A DNA stretch of 64,000 nt from an uncultured Acidiphilium sp. (GCA_902495325.1 CABUWK010000001.1:1-64000); one strand, 5' to 3'. Positions 10,226 through 17,812 are shown, counted from the stretch's first letter. The notes: generated by a model not told the origin, from the letters alone. Translations and numbers: made by a program.

Positions 10226-10929
10226 TTCTTCAATACGCCCGCCTTTTTCAACTCTCGTGCTATTACCACGCCAAGTATCGCACCTACGAAACAGATCGCT
10301 ATAACTGCCGCGCTCATGCCTATCGCAACCCATGCGTTCGACGCTATAAACATCGTATTATCTCCTACCGTGTAGATGAAGTTGTAATAAATATACATAC
10401 ACGGTAATGTAACGGGAAAATAAATCGTTCCCGCAAACAGACAAGCGCCGTCTCTCTTATACCCGCGGAAGATTATAAGAGTCAGCGCTTCCGCCACGAC
10501 CGCGCAGATCATAATGCACACGAACATCGGCAGGAAGAAGAACGCGAACAGTACACCGCAACAGAGCGACATGAATATGAGCGCGCCCGGCTTTCTCACT
10601 TTCATCATTCCAATCGTCGGGAAAATGGAGAACTGTAAGCCCAGACAAACCTGTATCAATGCAAATACGGGAATACTCCCGATAAGCGGCATAATCGATC
10701 CCGTAACGAGCATACAAGCCGCCATGATCGCAAGGAATACGATGTCCTTTATCTTATATTTGCGGAATACCTTGTGTTCGTCCTCCGATTTTTCTTCTTT
10801 TACCGCTTTCTTTATCTTTTCCGACGAAATGTTTTCAGCGGGCTTGCTTTCCGAGATTTCTTCCGTATTCAAGATGAGCGCCTGCGCCGCATCCTGTTCT
10901 TTGGTCGTTTCTTTTTCTTCTTCGTTCAT
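10222..10929 (-). CDS. ECF transporter substrate-binding S component (MptD/Trep_Strep-like)
   Basis: A 235-residue membrane protein. From about residue 60 it has the hydrophobic pattern of an MptD/Trep_Strep family S component, which sets substrate specificity in ECF transporters. The first 57 residues are hydrophilic and rich in Glu and Lys, an unusual cytoplasmic extension. It overlaps the upstream ABC gene and the downstream T gene by ATGA, so the whole set is coupled. From family knowledge, related ECF cassettes joined to ABC half-transporters and DtxR regulators occur in the Streptococcus equi equibactin locus, and an ECF-type system has been linked to heme uptake in Latilactobacillus sakei. 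A metallophore or heme substrate is therefore plausible but inferred. Confidence 0.78.
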   Translation of the reverse strand: MNEEEKETTKEQDAAQALILNTEEISESKPAENISSEKIKKAVKEEKSEDEHKVFRKYKIKDIVFLAIMAACMLVTGSIMPLIGSIPVFALIQVCLGLQFSIFPTIGMMKVRKPGALIFMSLCCGVLFAFFFLPMFVCIMICAVVAEALTLIIFRGYKRDGACLFAGTIYFPVTLPCMYIYYNFIYTVGDNTMFIASNAWVAIGMSAAVIAICFVGAILGVVIARELKKAGVLKK

Positions 10930-12614
10930 ACCGCCGTTTCCTCCGCCATGATTCCGTTTTCTACTTTATATACCCTGTCCGCAATCGCCATCGTCGATTC
11001 CCTGTGCGATACGAGGATAATACTCTTTTTGCTTTTCTGCTCCGCAAGCGATTTCAAAATCATGCCTTCGTTGATCGCGTCAACGTTGCTCGTCGGCTCA
11101 TCCAAAAGTATCAGCTCGCTGCCCTTTAAGAACGCACGCGCAAGCCCGATACGCTGTTTCTCGCCTGCGGAAAGATTGTCGCCCATTGTCCCGACTTTCG
11201 TTTTATATCCGTCCGGTAAGGTCATGATAAAATCGTGTACCGAAGCCATTTTACAAGCCCTTTCCAATTCCTCCTGCGTCGCCTCCGGCTTCGCTATTTT
11301 CAAATTGTCCTCTATGCTCTCGTCGAACAGATACGTCGTTTGGCTCACGAGCGTTACGTTGTCCAAAAGACTTTCTGTCTCTATACTGTCTATATCCGTT
11401 CCGTTGTATTTAATCTCACCCTTATCCTTTGCCCAGAAACGGAGCAACAATTTTAAGAACGTGGATTTTCCGCAGCCGCTTTCTCCGACGATTCCGATCA
11501 CCTCGCCCTTCTCCGCGTGCATACATACGTCTTTTAACACAGGGAAATCTTTTTCATAGGCAAAAGACAAATCTTTTACCGTCAAATTCTCGTATTTAAT
11601 CTTTTTACCCTTTTTAACTTCGACAACAGCGGGCCTTTCTTCCAACAAATTTAATACCCTGTCTCCCGCCGCAAAGGTCTGCGTTAAATTCCCGGGCAAA
11701 CCCGCAAGCGCGATGACCGGACCGAAACTCCCGAATACAGCCGTGATTCCCACGATCATCATGCCGACGTTCAATTTATCTAAACAAACAAGTACGACTC
11801 CGACCGTAAGCGCAGCTAAAATAAAAAACGTTACCAACAGTTCCGTTGCCGCGGCTGCTTTTGTACTGCCGTCTTTCATTTTCTTCGTTTCTTTCAAAAG
11901 TATGTCCGAACGGCGGTTGACTTCTGTTTCTCGTTCCTTTTCCGCATTATTCAAAACAATGTCGCGGATGCCTTTGATACTGTCAAGAAAATACGCATTG
12001 AATGAAGCAAATTCGGCGCGATATTTTACTCCTGCCGATTTCAACGCCCTTGACGATACGGGCGGCACGATTACGCCGATCACGATATATCCGACAAGCG
12101 CCACAAGCGCCAGATACCACGAGGAAACAAAGCCTACAAACAGAAATATTCCCGTTGAAACCAACACCGCAATACAGATAGGCGAAATGGTATGTGCATA
12201 GAATACTTCCAGCATCTCTATATCAGATGTGATCATCGCAATTATATTGCCTTTCTGTTTGTTTTCGAGTTTTGCCGGACACAAAATGCGCAAAGCTCCG
12301 AATATCTTATCCCGCACTTTCGCCAAAAGACGAAATGCTATGTAATGATTACTGTACTGTTCCAAATATCGGAGACCGCCGCGCACAACACCACAGCCGA
12401 CTGCAAGACCTATAAGCCAACCGTAAGAAAGCGCTATTGTTTCTCCGAGAGCTTTTGCTATACCCAATGCGCCGAACAGCGTTACGCCGAGCGCACACAA
12501 ATATCCGACCACACCGTTTATTACCGCAAGAATCATGATATAAGACAGACTGCCCAGCATCAGAATCAGGCTCGCCATGATCCTCGCGCCGTTTCTGCGA
12601 AGTTTCTCTTTCAT
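10926..12614 (-). CDS. ABC half-transporter, CydC-like
   Basis: A 562-residue type IV ABC half-transporter: six membrane segments, then an ATPase with Walker A GESGCGKST, signature LSAGEKQR and Walker B LILLDEPTSNVD. The membrane domain resembles CydC (a pattern RGGLRYLEQYSNHYIAFRL near residue 90). CydDC proteins handle thiols and heme in other bacteria. The ATG at 12614 overlaps the stop of the partner gene by ATGA, which fixes the start ten residues inside the longest frame. Sitting between a CydD-like partner and an ECF transporter under a DtxR-type regulator, it is more likely part of a metallophore or heme transport route than a cytochrome bd maturation factor. No cydAB genes are in the window. 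Confidence 0.82.
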   Translation of the reverse strand: MKEKLRRNGARIMASLILMLGSLSYIMILAVINGVVGYLCALGVTLFGALGIAKALGETIALSYGWLIGLAVGCGVVRGGLRYLEQYSNHYIAFRLLAKVRDKIFGALRILCPAKLENKQKGNIIAMITSDIEMLEVFYAHTISPICIAVLVSTGIFLFVGFVSSWYLALVALVGYIVIGVIVPPVSSRALKSAGVKYRAEFASFNAYFLDSIKGIRDIVLNNAEKERETEVNRRSDILLKETKKMKDGSTKAAAATELLVTFFILAALTVGVVLVCLDKLNVGMMIVGITAVFGSFGPVIALAGLPGNLTQTFAAGDRVLNLLEERPAVVEVKKGKKIKYENLTVKDLSFAYEKDFPVLKDVCMHAEKGEVIGIVGESGCGKSTFLKLLLRFWAKDKGEIKYNGTDIDSIETESLLDNVTLVSQTTYLFDESIEDNLKIAKPEATQEELERACKMASVHDFIMTLPDGYKTKVGTMGDNLSAGEKQRIGLARAFLKGSELILLDEPTSNVDAINEGMILKSLAEQKSKKSIILVSHRESTMAIADRVYKVENGIMAEETAV

Positions 12615-14383
12615 GCCCTCACCTCCTTGCGGGACGCTCTCCATGCTGAAAACTCTTTATATCCTTCTTCCAATGTTTTCTGCGTTTCATACAAGGATGC
12701 ATAACCGCCTTTCTTTGCCATAAGTTCCGCGTGCGTACCGCTTTCTTTCACTTCGCCTTCTTCCATATAATAAATATTATCCGCCGGCACCACGTTTGCC
12801 AATCGATGAGATATGACTATCACGCTTTTTTCTCGGCTCATCGCCTTAACATTATCCATTATTATGGCTTCGCTTTCTATATCGATATTACTTGTCGCTT
12901 CGTCGAACACGTATATATCTTTATCCGCAACGAGATTTACCGCGAGCGCAAGCCGCTGTTTCTGCCCTCCCGATACGTTGTTCGCGTCCTCTACGATAAC
13001 TTTATCCAATCCGCCGTTTTCGCGGATAAACGTATCGAGATTCACCTTTTCGAGTGCATCCCAAATTTCTTTTTCGCTCACACCCTTTTTCGCAAGTTCG
13101 AAATTCGCGCGTACCGTGTCGTTGAATATGTATGTATTGTAACTGACCGCCGCAAGATGCGAGTAGTACGATTCGCGCGATACCGTTTCGATATTCTCTT
13201 TCCCTACCGTCACGTTTCCCTCTTTCGGTCTGCGCGCGCCTATGAGAAGATTGACCACCGTACTCTTACCGCAACCGCTCTCGCCCACAATGGCGGTCAT
13301 TCCCTTTTCGGGGAATACCATTCTCACGTTTTTCAATACGTCGCGCTTACCGTCGTAAGAGAACGTTACGCCGTTCAGTTCAAGTTCCGTTCCCGATACT
13401 TCCTTTTCACCCCATACCGGTTCTTCCGCATTCAGAAGCGATATGATTTTCTTGCCCGCGCTCGCGCCGTTCATCGCTACGTGGAACGCACTGCCGAGCG
13501 AACGAAGCGGAAGAAAAAACTCTACCGCGACCAAAACCAAGAATAAAGCCGCTGCAGGGTTCAAGCCGTTGTTCATAACGCCGACCAGTGCGAGAGCCGT
13601 TCCTGCCCCCGCGCCCGCAAACGCGATCAAGTCCATGATCGTGATACTCATAAGCTGCATCACGAGTACTTTCATTGTAATTTTTCTGAACTCTTCCGCA
13701 CTCGCATTGATTTGCTTATGCTTCGCGGTGTCAGCTTTGAATATCTTCAGTTCTTTCAATCCTTGTACGCTGTCCAAAAAGGTATCACCCATTGAGGTAT
13801 ATATGCCCCAATATTTTGCAAATATCTTCTTCGCGTACTTCGACACGCCCATGATGGAAATAGGAATCACCGGCACGCAGGCGATCAATACGAGCGATAC
13901 TTTCCAGTCTATACCTACGCAGATCGCGAACAAAATAAAAGGCGCGAGCATCGAAAAGAAAAACTGCGGAAGGTACGCTGAATAATACAAATCAAGTTGC
14001 TCCACGCCTTCCATGCTCACTTGCGTAAGCCCCGCCATATTCATTCCGTCCGTGCTTCTCACGCCGAGTTTCAAGATCTTTTTATATGTTTTTTCGCGCA
14101 GGTCTTTTTTCACTTCGCGCGAAAGACGTTCCCGCAGACTGCCGGTCAGACGCGTCGTTGTATAGCGTACCGCGACGGCTACGACTGCAGTAATTGCGGG
14201 ATATACAAACATGATATAGTTTTCAAGCGTTCCGCTCGATACTTCCAAAGCAAGGTACACGACCCAGCAGATGCTCGCCGTTATTCCGATATTGGCAAGT
14301 AAGCCTAATACGGTTAAAGCAACGGTATAGAAAATATATTTCTTGTTTCCGCCGATCAGCTTTAACAACTCTTTATCTAACAT
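12611..14383 (-). CDS. ABC half-transporter, CydD-like
   Basis: A 590-residue ABC half-transporter. The membrane domain carries the CydD-like stretch MEGVEQLDLYYSAYLPQFF. The ATPase domain has Walker A GESGCGKST, signature VSGGQKQR and Walker B IYVFDEATSNID, so both composite ATP sites of the pair look intact. It is preceded by a strong GGAGG site and overlaps the end of the YgbA-like gene by 11 bp. With the CydC-like protein it should form a heterodimer in the membrane. Its tail contains the usual H-loop region (IVISHRLANVVPAD). The CydDC resemblance is from sequence pattern. Import versus export cannot be settled from the sequence. Confidence 0.82.
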   Translation of the reverse strand: MLDKELLKLIGGNKKYIFYTVALTVLGLLANIGITASICWVVYLALEVSSGTLENYIMFVYPAITAVVAVAVRYTTTRLTGSLRERLSREVKKDLREKTYKKILKLGVRSTDGMNMAGLTQVSMEGVEQLDLYYSAYLPQFFFSMLAPFILFAICVGIDWKVSLVLIACVPVIPISIMGVSKYAKKIFAKYWGIYTSMGDTFLDSVQGLKELKIFKADTAKHKQINASAEEFRKITMKVLVMQLMSITIMDLIAFAGAGAGTALALVGVMNNGLNPAAALFLVLVAVEFFLPLRSLGSAFHVAMNGASAGKKIISLLNAEEPVWGEKEVSGTELELNGVTFSYDGKRDVLKNVRMVFPEKGMTAIVGESGCGKSTVVNLLIGARRPKEGNVTVGKENIETVSRESYYSHLAAVSYNTYIFNDTVRANFELAKKGVSEKEIWDALEKVNLDTFIRENGGLDKVIVEDANNVSGGQKQRLALAVNLVADKDIYVFDEATSNIDIESEAIIMDNVKAMSREKSVIVISHRLANVVPADNIYYMEEGEVKESGTHAELMAKKGGYASLYETQKTLEEGYKEFSAWRASRKEVRA

Positions 14384-14783
14384 CTTTCTTTTCCTCCAAC
14401 CGTTTCGCTTCTTCCGTTTGTTTTTTTAATTTCTTTTTATATTGTATCATCTGTACAACGTGTGCCATCGAAAAAATAGGATGCGTATGCAGCATCCGCG
14501 GCCCCGCATATTTCATAACCTCTTTAATCTTCTCACGCATTTCCGGTTTATAACAATGGATTTTGCAAAATGAACAGAATTTCTTATTCTTCTTGAACGG
14601 ACATTTCTCTAATCGGAAAAGCGCATATTCCGTTAAAGCCTTGCAATCTTCACACAATTCCTTTCCTTTTGTTCCGTGTTTTCCGTGGCAATATTTACGA
14701 ATCATAACAGGAATCAGTTTCTTTTCTTTTTCCCACGCCCTCAGCTCTTTCTGCGACTTACTTTTTGTTTCTATGTTTTCCAT
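14373..14783 (-). CDS. YgbA-like protein (nitrous oxide-stimulated promoter family)
   Basis: A 136-residue Cys-rich protein of the family known from E. coli YgbA (Pfam name nitrous oxide-stimulated promoter). Conserved features are KYCHGKH, CEDC, a C-P-F-K element and CSFCKIHCYKP, followed by the family motif MRYAGPRM-like sequence KYAGPRMLHTHPI. Seven or so Cys suggest bound metal or an iron-sulfur centre. The biochemical role is not established; family members are often iron- or NO-responsive. I place the start at the ATG at 14783, behind AAAGGA and 2 bp after the upstream DtxR stop. Its place between a DtxR regulator and a CydDC-like pair supports a link to iron or heme metabolism. Confidence 0.8.
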   Translation of the reverse strand: MENIETKSKSQKELRAWEKEKKLIPVMIRKYCHGKHGTKGKELCEDCKALTEYALFRLEKCPFKKNKKFCSFCKIHCYKPEMREKIKEVMKYAGPRMLHTHPIFSMAHVVQMIQYKKKLKKQTEEAKRLEEKKDVR

Positions 14784-14784
14784 A

Positions 14785-15174
14785 TCAATCCTTTCCCGCT
14801 GAAAATAATGTTTTATCAAACACTTTCTTTTTTATTACTTCAAAAACTTCGTCCGATACAACGTGTTCCATCCGGCAAGCCGTTTCCTCCGCTTGTTTCC
14901 GTTCAACCCCTAAATCTTCAAGTATTTGCGTAAATACCGTAAACCGTTCATATATCTTCCTTGCTTTCTGATACCCTTTCGAGGTAAGTACGATTTGGTT
15001 ATCATTCATAACGATATATCCGTTATTCCTTAATCCCTTCATTGCGACCGATACGCTCGATTTCGCATAGCCGAGTTCCGTTGCTATATCCATAGAACAT
15101 ATATTAAGACCGCTCTTCTTTAAGATATAGATTGTCTTTAAGTACATCTCCTGCGATTCTTCCGTCCTTATCAT
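14785..15174 (-). CDS. DtxR/IdeR-family metal-dependent repressor
   Basis: A 129-residue repressor with an N-terminal winged helix and a dimerisation/metal domain. The residues that make the primary Fe(II) site in DtxR/IdeR are present: Met10 in the SQEMYLKTIY helix, and Cys100, Glu103 and His104 in CRMEHVVSDE, which matches the CRWEH motif of DtxR. This argues for iron rather than manganese sensing (MntR has Asp/Glu at these places). The SH3-like third domain is absent. I start at the ATG at 15174; the longer frame covers the operator region. Two GTTC-N8-GAAC palindromes lie 23 and 65 bp upstream, so autoregulation of this operon head gene is likely. Confidence 0.87.
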   Translation of the reverse strand: MIRTEESQEMYLKTIYILKKSGLNICSMDIATELGYAKSSVSVAMKGLRNNGYIVMNDNQIVLTSKGYQKARKIYERFTVFTQILEDLGVERKQAEETACRMEHVVSDEVFEVIKKKVFDKTLFSAGKD

Positions 15175-15196
15175 TATGTCCCCCGTATCTTTATTA

Positions 15197-15212
15197 GTTC
15201 CCCTATGAGAAC
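15197..15212. promoter_or_regulatory. GTTC-N8-GAAC operator (site 2)
   Basis: Reads GTTCCCCTATGAGAAC, 22 bp before the DtxR start codon. Its centre is 42 bp, or four helical turns, from the centre of site 3, which suits two dimers bound on one face of the DNA. Confidence 0.68.
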
Positions 15213-15238
15213 ATATCCCCGAAAAAATTTTGCGTACC

Positions 15239-15254
15239 GTTCGCATACCCGAAC
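15239..15254. promoter_or_regulatory. GTTC-N8-GAAC operator (site 3)
   Basis: Reads GTTCGCATACCCGAAC. Closest in sequence to site 6 at 31971, which starts with the same GTTCGCATA. It lies between the left inverted repeat of the candidate promoter switch and site 2. Confidence 0.62.
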
Positions 15255-15286
15255 ATAAACGCAAAAATTAAACGCGACTCCTCGCG

Positions 15287-15431
15287 ATTCCTAATAAAGT
15301 ATAGATTAACTGCGGTTTATTTATTTGACATAATTCGGCGTTAATGCTATAATACATAACGGTATTCGGAGGAAAATACTCCCAAAACGCTCATCATTGG
15401 ACTTACTAAAAATCTATACTTTTTTAGAAAT
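15287..15431. repeat. 21-bp inverted repeats bounding a 103-bp promoter segment (candidate invertible promoter)
   Basis: The left repeat (15287-15307) and the right repeat (15411-15431) are inverted copies that match at 19 of 21 positions. The shared core is CTAA(T/A)AAAGTATAGATT. Between them lie 103 bp with a consensus promoter on the plus strand. A perfect 14-bp palindrome (CGCGACTCCTCGCG, 15273-15286) touches the outer edge of the left repeat. The arrangement is that of a phase-variable promoter switch. In the present orientation the promoter faces a terminator, and after inversion it would face the DtxR-ECF operon. Confidence 0.6.
15325..15353 (+). promoter_or_regulatory. consensus promoter TTGACA-N17-TATAAT
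   Basis: The -35 TTGACA is at 15325-15330 and the -10 TATAAT at 15348-15353, with a perfect 17-bp spacer. It points right, into about 90 bp without a gene and then the terminator at 15448-15485. It is either the OFF orientation of an invertible promoter or the promoter of a small RNA of about 125 nt. Confidence 0.75.
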
Positions 15432-15447
15432 TTTTCTATGACATTAT

Positions 15448-15485
15448 AAAAGGCTCTCAGATATATAAATCTGAAAGCCTTTTTT
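15448..15485. terminator. bidirectional intrinsic terminator
   Basis: Stem AAAGGCT(C/T)TCAGAT with its complement, an AT-rich loop, and A and T runs on both sides. It ends the EFR1 gene on the minus strand and would stop transcripts from the promoter at 15325 on the plus strand. Confidence 0.85.
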
Positions 15486-15492
15486 AGTTATT

Positions 15493-16302
15493 CTATCGGG
15501 ATTTATTTGTTTTCTGTTTGTTCGCTATAAGATAAGGACCTTTATATTGTTCCTGACATACTTCTTTCCCGAACAAACTGATAGCTTTTCGCGGACACAG
15601 ATTGATACAGCGGTAACAATAAGTACAATTTGACAACGCGAAAGCCTTTCCTTCTTTTATCGTTATATTCCGCACCGGACAATGCTTGGCGCACAGACCG
15701 CAGCCGACACATTGTTTATGGTTAATTTGAAGTTTCCTTGTTTTATCTGATTCTCCCTTCCTCCACCATTTTCTCTGACAATAATAGCCTGCTGCATGAG
15801 ACATAGGATTGAACCCACGCAAACTTCTTTTCCCTTTCAATATCTTTTCTACAAATCTTTCGGCCTTCCTTTCTGCTTTGTCGATTATTCCCGTAATTTC
15901 TTCTCCGTTGCGGATTTTGAAAACCGCGCTGTCTGAAAGATTGTTCGGCATATTGAAATGCTCCGCATACCTTACTTTACCGCCCGATTTCCGAATGCAC
16001 CGTCCTAAACTCGCAGCACCGTCTCCGGAGAAAAAATACTGCGTAGCCGCTATAATACATTCTTTATCTTTTAATAACGAAACATTCTTATAGACAAAAT
16101 TCACCATAGGTTTCGGCGGCGCAGATCCGTATATCGGAAACGCGAATAACAGCATATCGGCGGAGAGATCGGGCGCTTTTTGTGTTTCTGTAATATCAAA
16201 AATTTGTATTTCGTACTTTTCTTTCAATTTAGTGCATAGCTTTTCGGTTATATATTTCGTATTGCCTGTACCGCTAAAATAAAATGCCGACAGCTTTTCC
16301 AT
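15493..16302 (-). CDS. EFR1-family flavodoxin-ferredoxin protein
   Basis: A 269-residue protein with an N-terminal flavodoxin-like domain (FMN phosphate loop SGTGNT at residues 10-15) and a C-terminal two-[4Fe-4S] ferredoxin domain (CVGCGLCAKHCP and CTYCYRCINLCP). This is the EFR1 architecture, a cytoplasmic electron carrier. The start is the ATG at 16302 with GGAG 10 bp upstream; the longer frame to 16431 has no good start. It is transcribed alone toward the terminator at 15448 and divergently from the recombinase gene. Next to iron uptake genes it could supply electrons for reduction of imported ferric complexes, but that is inference. Confidence 0.87.
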   Translation of the reverse strand: MEKLSAFYFSGTGNTKYITEKLCTKLKEKYEIQIFDITETQKAPDLSADMLLFAFPIYGSAPPKPMVNFVYKNVSLLKDKECIIAATQYFFSGDGAASLGRCIRKSGGKVRYAEHFNMPNNLSDSAVFKIRNGEEITGIIDKAERKAERFVEKILKGKRSLRGFNPMSHAAGYYCQRKWWRKGESDKTRKLQINHKQCVGCGLCAKHCPVRNITIKEGKAFALSNCTYCYRCINLCPRKAISLFGKEVCQEQYKGPYLIANKQKTNKSR

Positions 16303-16507
16303 CAGGTTTATCGCTCCTCTCTTATTATTCCATTTATTATATGCCTTTAACCCCGATGAGATATAACTGTTTGAAAATAATATATGATTATCCACTGATT
16401 CTATGTTTTGATAATTTCCATAATTTACCAACTGTATTTTTGCCGTCTCCGCTTTCCTTTCCTACTCCTTTTCTGCTATTCTTATTTCAAAAAAGGAGTA
16501 TCCACAA

Positions 16508-17110
16508 ATGACTTACGCTTACGGGCGCGTTTCCGCCCACGACCAAAACCTCGACAGACAAATGAACGCTTTTAACTCCTTCGGTATCCCGAAAAAAAAT
16601 ATTTTCTGCGATAAAAAAAGCGGAAAAAACTTTGAGAGAAAAAACTATCTCCGCCTGATCCGCAAATTAAAACACGGCGATCTGCTCGTCATTAAATCCA
16701 TCGACCGTTTAGGGCGCAATTACCAAATGATCATAGACGAATGGAGCCGCATCACTAATAAAATCCAAGCGGACATTCTTGTCTTGGATATGCCCTTGCT
16801 CGATACCCGTTCCAAAGCAAATACCCTTGTCGGCAAATTCATTTCCGATATTGTCCTGCAAGTCCTCTCCTTTGTTGCAGAAAACGAGCGTGAAAACATC
16901 CGCGCTCGTCAGGCGGAAGGTATTGCGGCAGCAAAGAAAAAAGGCGTCCGCTTCGGACGCCCTCCTAAAACTCATTCACAAAATTTTTTTGAAATTATGT
17001 TCTCTTATGAGAACAAAGAAATCTCACTGCAACAGGCTCTTACTCTTACAGGAATGTCTCAATCTAATTTTTATTATCATTTCAATAAATGTAAAAACCT
17101 TAAGACATAA
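16508..17110 (+). CDS. serine recombinase (resolvase/invertase family)
   Basis: A 200-residue small serine recombinase. The catalytic domain starts with YGRVSAHDQN, with nucleophile Ser9, and keeps IKSIDRLGRNY and the long E-helix ending in RENIRARQAEGI. A C-terminal helix-turn-helix follows GRPPKTH (KEISLQQALTLTGMSQSNFYYH). Length and layout are those of DNA invertases and resolvases. The start has AAGGAG 9 bp upstream. It could act on the inverted repeats at 15287-15431, about 1.1 kb away. Odd feature: codons for MFSYENK contain a perfect copy of the GTTC-N8-GAAC palindrome (16999-17014). Confidence 0.9.
   Translation: MTYAYGRVSAHDQNLDRQMNAFNSFGIPKKNIFCDKKSGKNFERKNYLRLIRKLKHGDLLVIKSIDRLGRNYQMIIDEWSRITNKIQADILVLDMPLLDTRSKANTLVGKFISDIVLQVLSFVAENERENIRARQAEGIAAAKKKGVRFGRPPKTHSQNFFEIMFSYENKEISLQQALTLTGMSQSNFYYHFNKCKNLKT
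16999..17014. promoter_or_regulatory. intragenic GTTC-N8-GAAC palindrome (site 4)
   Basis: Reads GTTCTCTTATGAGAAC inside the recombinase coding sequence. It is the best match to the motif found before the transport operons. It could be a roadblock operator, a recombination site or coincidence of codons. Confidence 0.4.
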
Positions 17111-17141
17111 AAAGAGGGAAACGACTCCCTCTAATTATATT

Positions 17142-17294
17142 TTACTCTTTCGTTTTTGTATCTGTCCTTTCCGCTTCTTTCTTGGTATCTACCACCTTTT
17201 CACAGTTAGAACATACATACAGTCCGTTTGATTCCTTTAAGTCCAATGCCTTATTTATCGTCCCACAATACGGGCATTTTCTATCTTCCTGCAT
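17142..17294 (-). CDS. 50-residue zinc-ribbon protein
   Basis: A small gene on the minus strand encoding 50 residues. It has two Cys pairs, CPYC at residues 7-10 and CSNC at 28-31, spaced as in a zinc ribbon, followed by a Lys/Glu-rich tail. It starts 10 bp after the stop of the DtxR gene at 17305, so it is the second gene of that unit. A broken copy with the same first 27 residues lies at 32808-32894, which shows that the sequence was once duplicated with the DtxR tail. Function unknown; such micro-ribbons often accompany regulators. Confidence 0.72.
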   Translation of the reverse strand: MQEDRKCPYCGTINKALDLKESNGLYVCSNCEKVVDTKKEAERTDTKTKE

Positions 17295-17304
17295 AGTAGC
17301 CGCC

Positions 17305-17682
17305 TCATTCTTCCGCTATATATTTCTTCAAAAGTTCCAACAGATCGTCCGAGACGACGTGTTCGATTCGGCATCCGTCCCGTTCGGCAAGTTCTTTACT
17401 ACCACCCAATTTCATAATAGCTGCGGTCAACACCTGATGGCGTTCGTATATCCCTTCCGCACGTTTTCTCCCTTCCGGTGTGAACTCTATATTTCCGTTT
17501 CCCTGATCTATCGTGACATACCCTTTTGCTTTCAATAAATTCACCCCGCGCGATACGCAGGATTTTACATAGCCGAGTTCCTCACATACGTCCACCGCGC
17601 GAACGTTCGCTTTCCTTCGGCGCAGTAATAAAATCGTTTCAAGATACATCTCTTCCGATTCACGGTTTTTCAGCCTGCCCAT
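17305..17682 (-). CDS. DtxR/IdeR-family metal-dependent repressor (second copy)
   Basis: A 125-residue DtxR-type repressor. Met12 in the ESEEMYLETI helix and Cys104, Glu107 and His108 in CRIEHVVSDD match the primary iron site of DtxR/IdeR; His82 (YERH) of the ancillary site is also present, unlike in the copy at 14785. No SH3-like domain. The start has AAGGA upstream. Its promoter reads TTTACT-N17-TATAAT (-10 at 17727-17732) and diverges from that of the NTF2-like gene. An inverted repeat at 17771-17791 is the likely operator and differs from the GTTC palindrome, so the two DtxR proteins probably have different target sites. Confidence 0.85.
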   Translation of the reverse strand: MGRLKNRESEEMYLETILLLRRRKANVRAVDVCEELGYVKSCVSRGVNLLKAKGYVTIDQGNGNIEFTPEGRKRAEGIYERHQVLTAAIMKLGGSKELAERDGCRIEHVVSDDLLELLKKYIAEE

Positions 17683-17726
17683 TATTGTTTTCCTTTTTGT
17701 TTTTTTACTTCTCTATCTATATATAT

Positions 17727-17755
17727 ATTATAATCTTTCGATATGTAAAAGTAAA
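17727..17755 (-). promoter_or_regulatory. promoter of the second DtxR gene
   Basis: On the minus strand, TTTACT at 17755-17750, a 17-bp spacer and TATAAT at 17732-17727. The -10 matches the consensus exactly. Confidence 0.6.
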
Positions 17756-17770
17756 GATATTTTCATCATA

Positions 17771-17812
17771 AAGGCAAGATAACTTGTCCTTACGTCTTAT
17801 TTATTTTATAAT
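17771..17812 (+). promoter_or_regulatory. promoter with inverted-repeat operator before the NTF2-like gene
   Basis: TTGTCC (17784-17789), 17-bp spacer, TATAAT (17807-17812). An imperfect inverted repeat with arms AAGGCAAG and CTTGTCCTT around ATAA (17771-17791) overlaps the -35 box. It is a candidate operator for the divergent DtxR protein. Confidence 0.5.

Noticed and set aside
15287..15431. The inverted repeats as a simple long hairpin terminator
   Set aside because: The arms are 103 bp apart and enclose a perfect promoter, and a separate conventional terminator already lies at 15448-15485.
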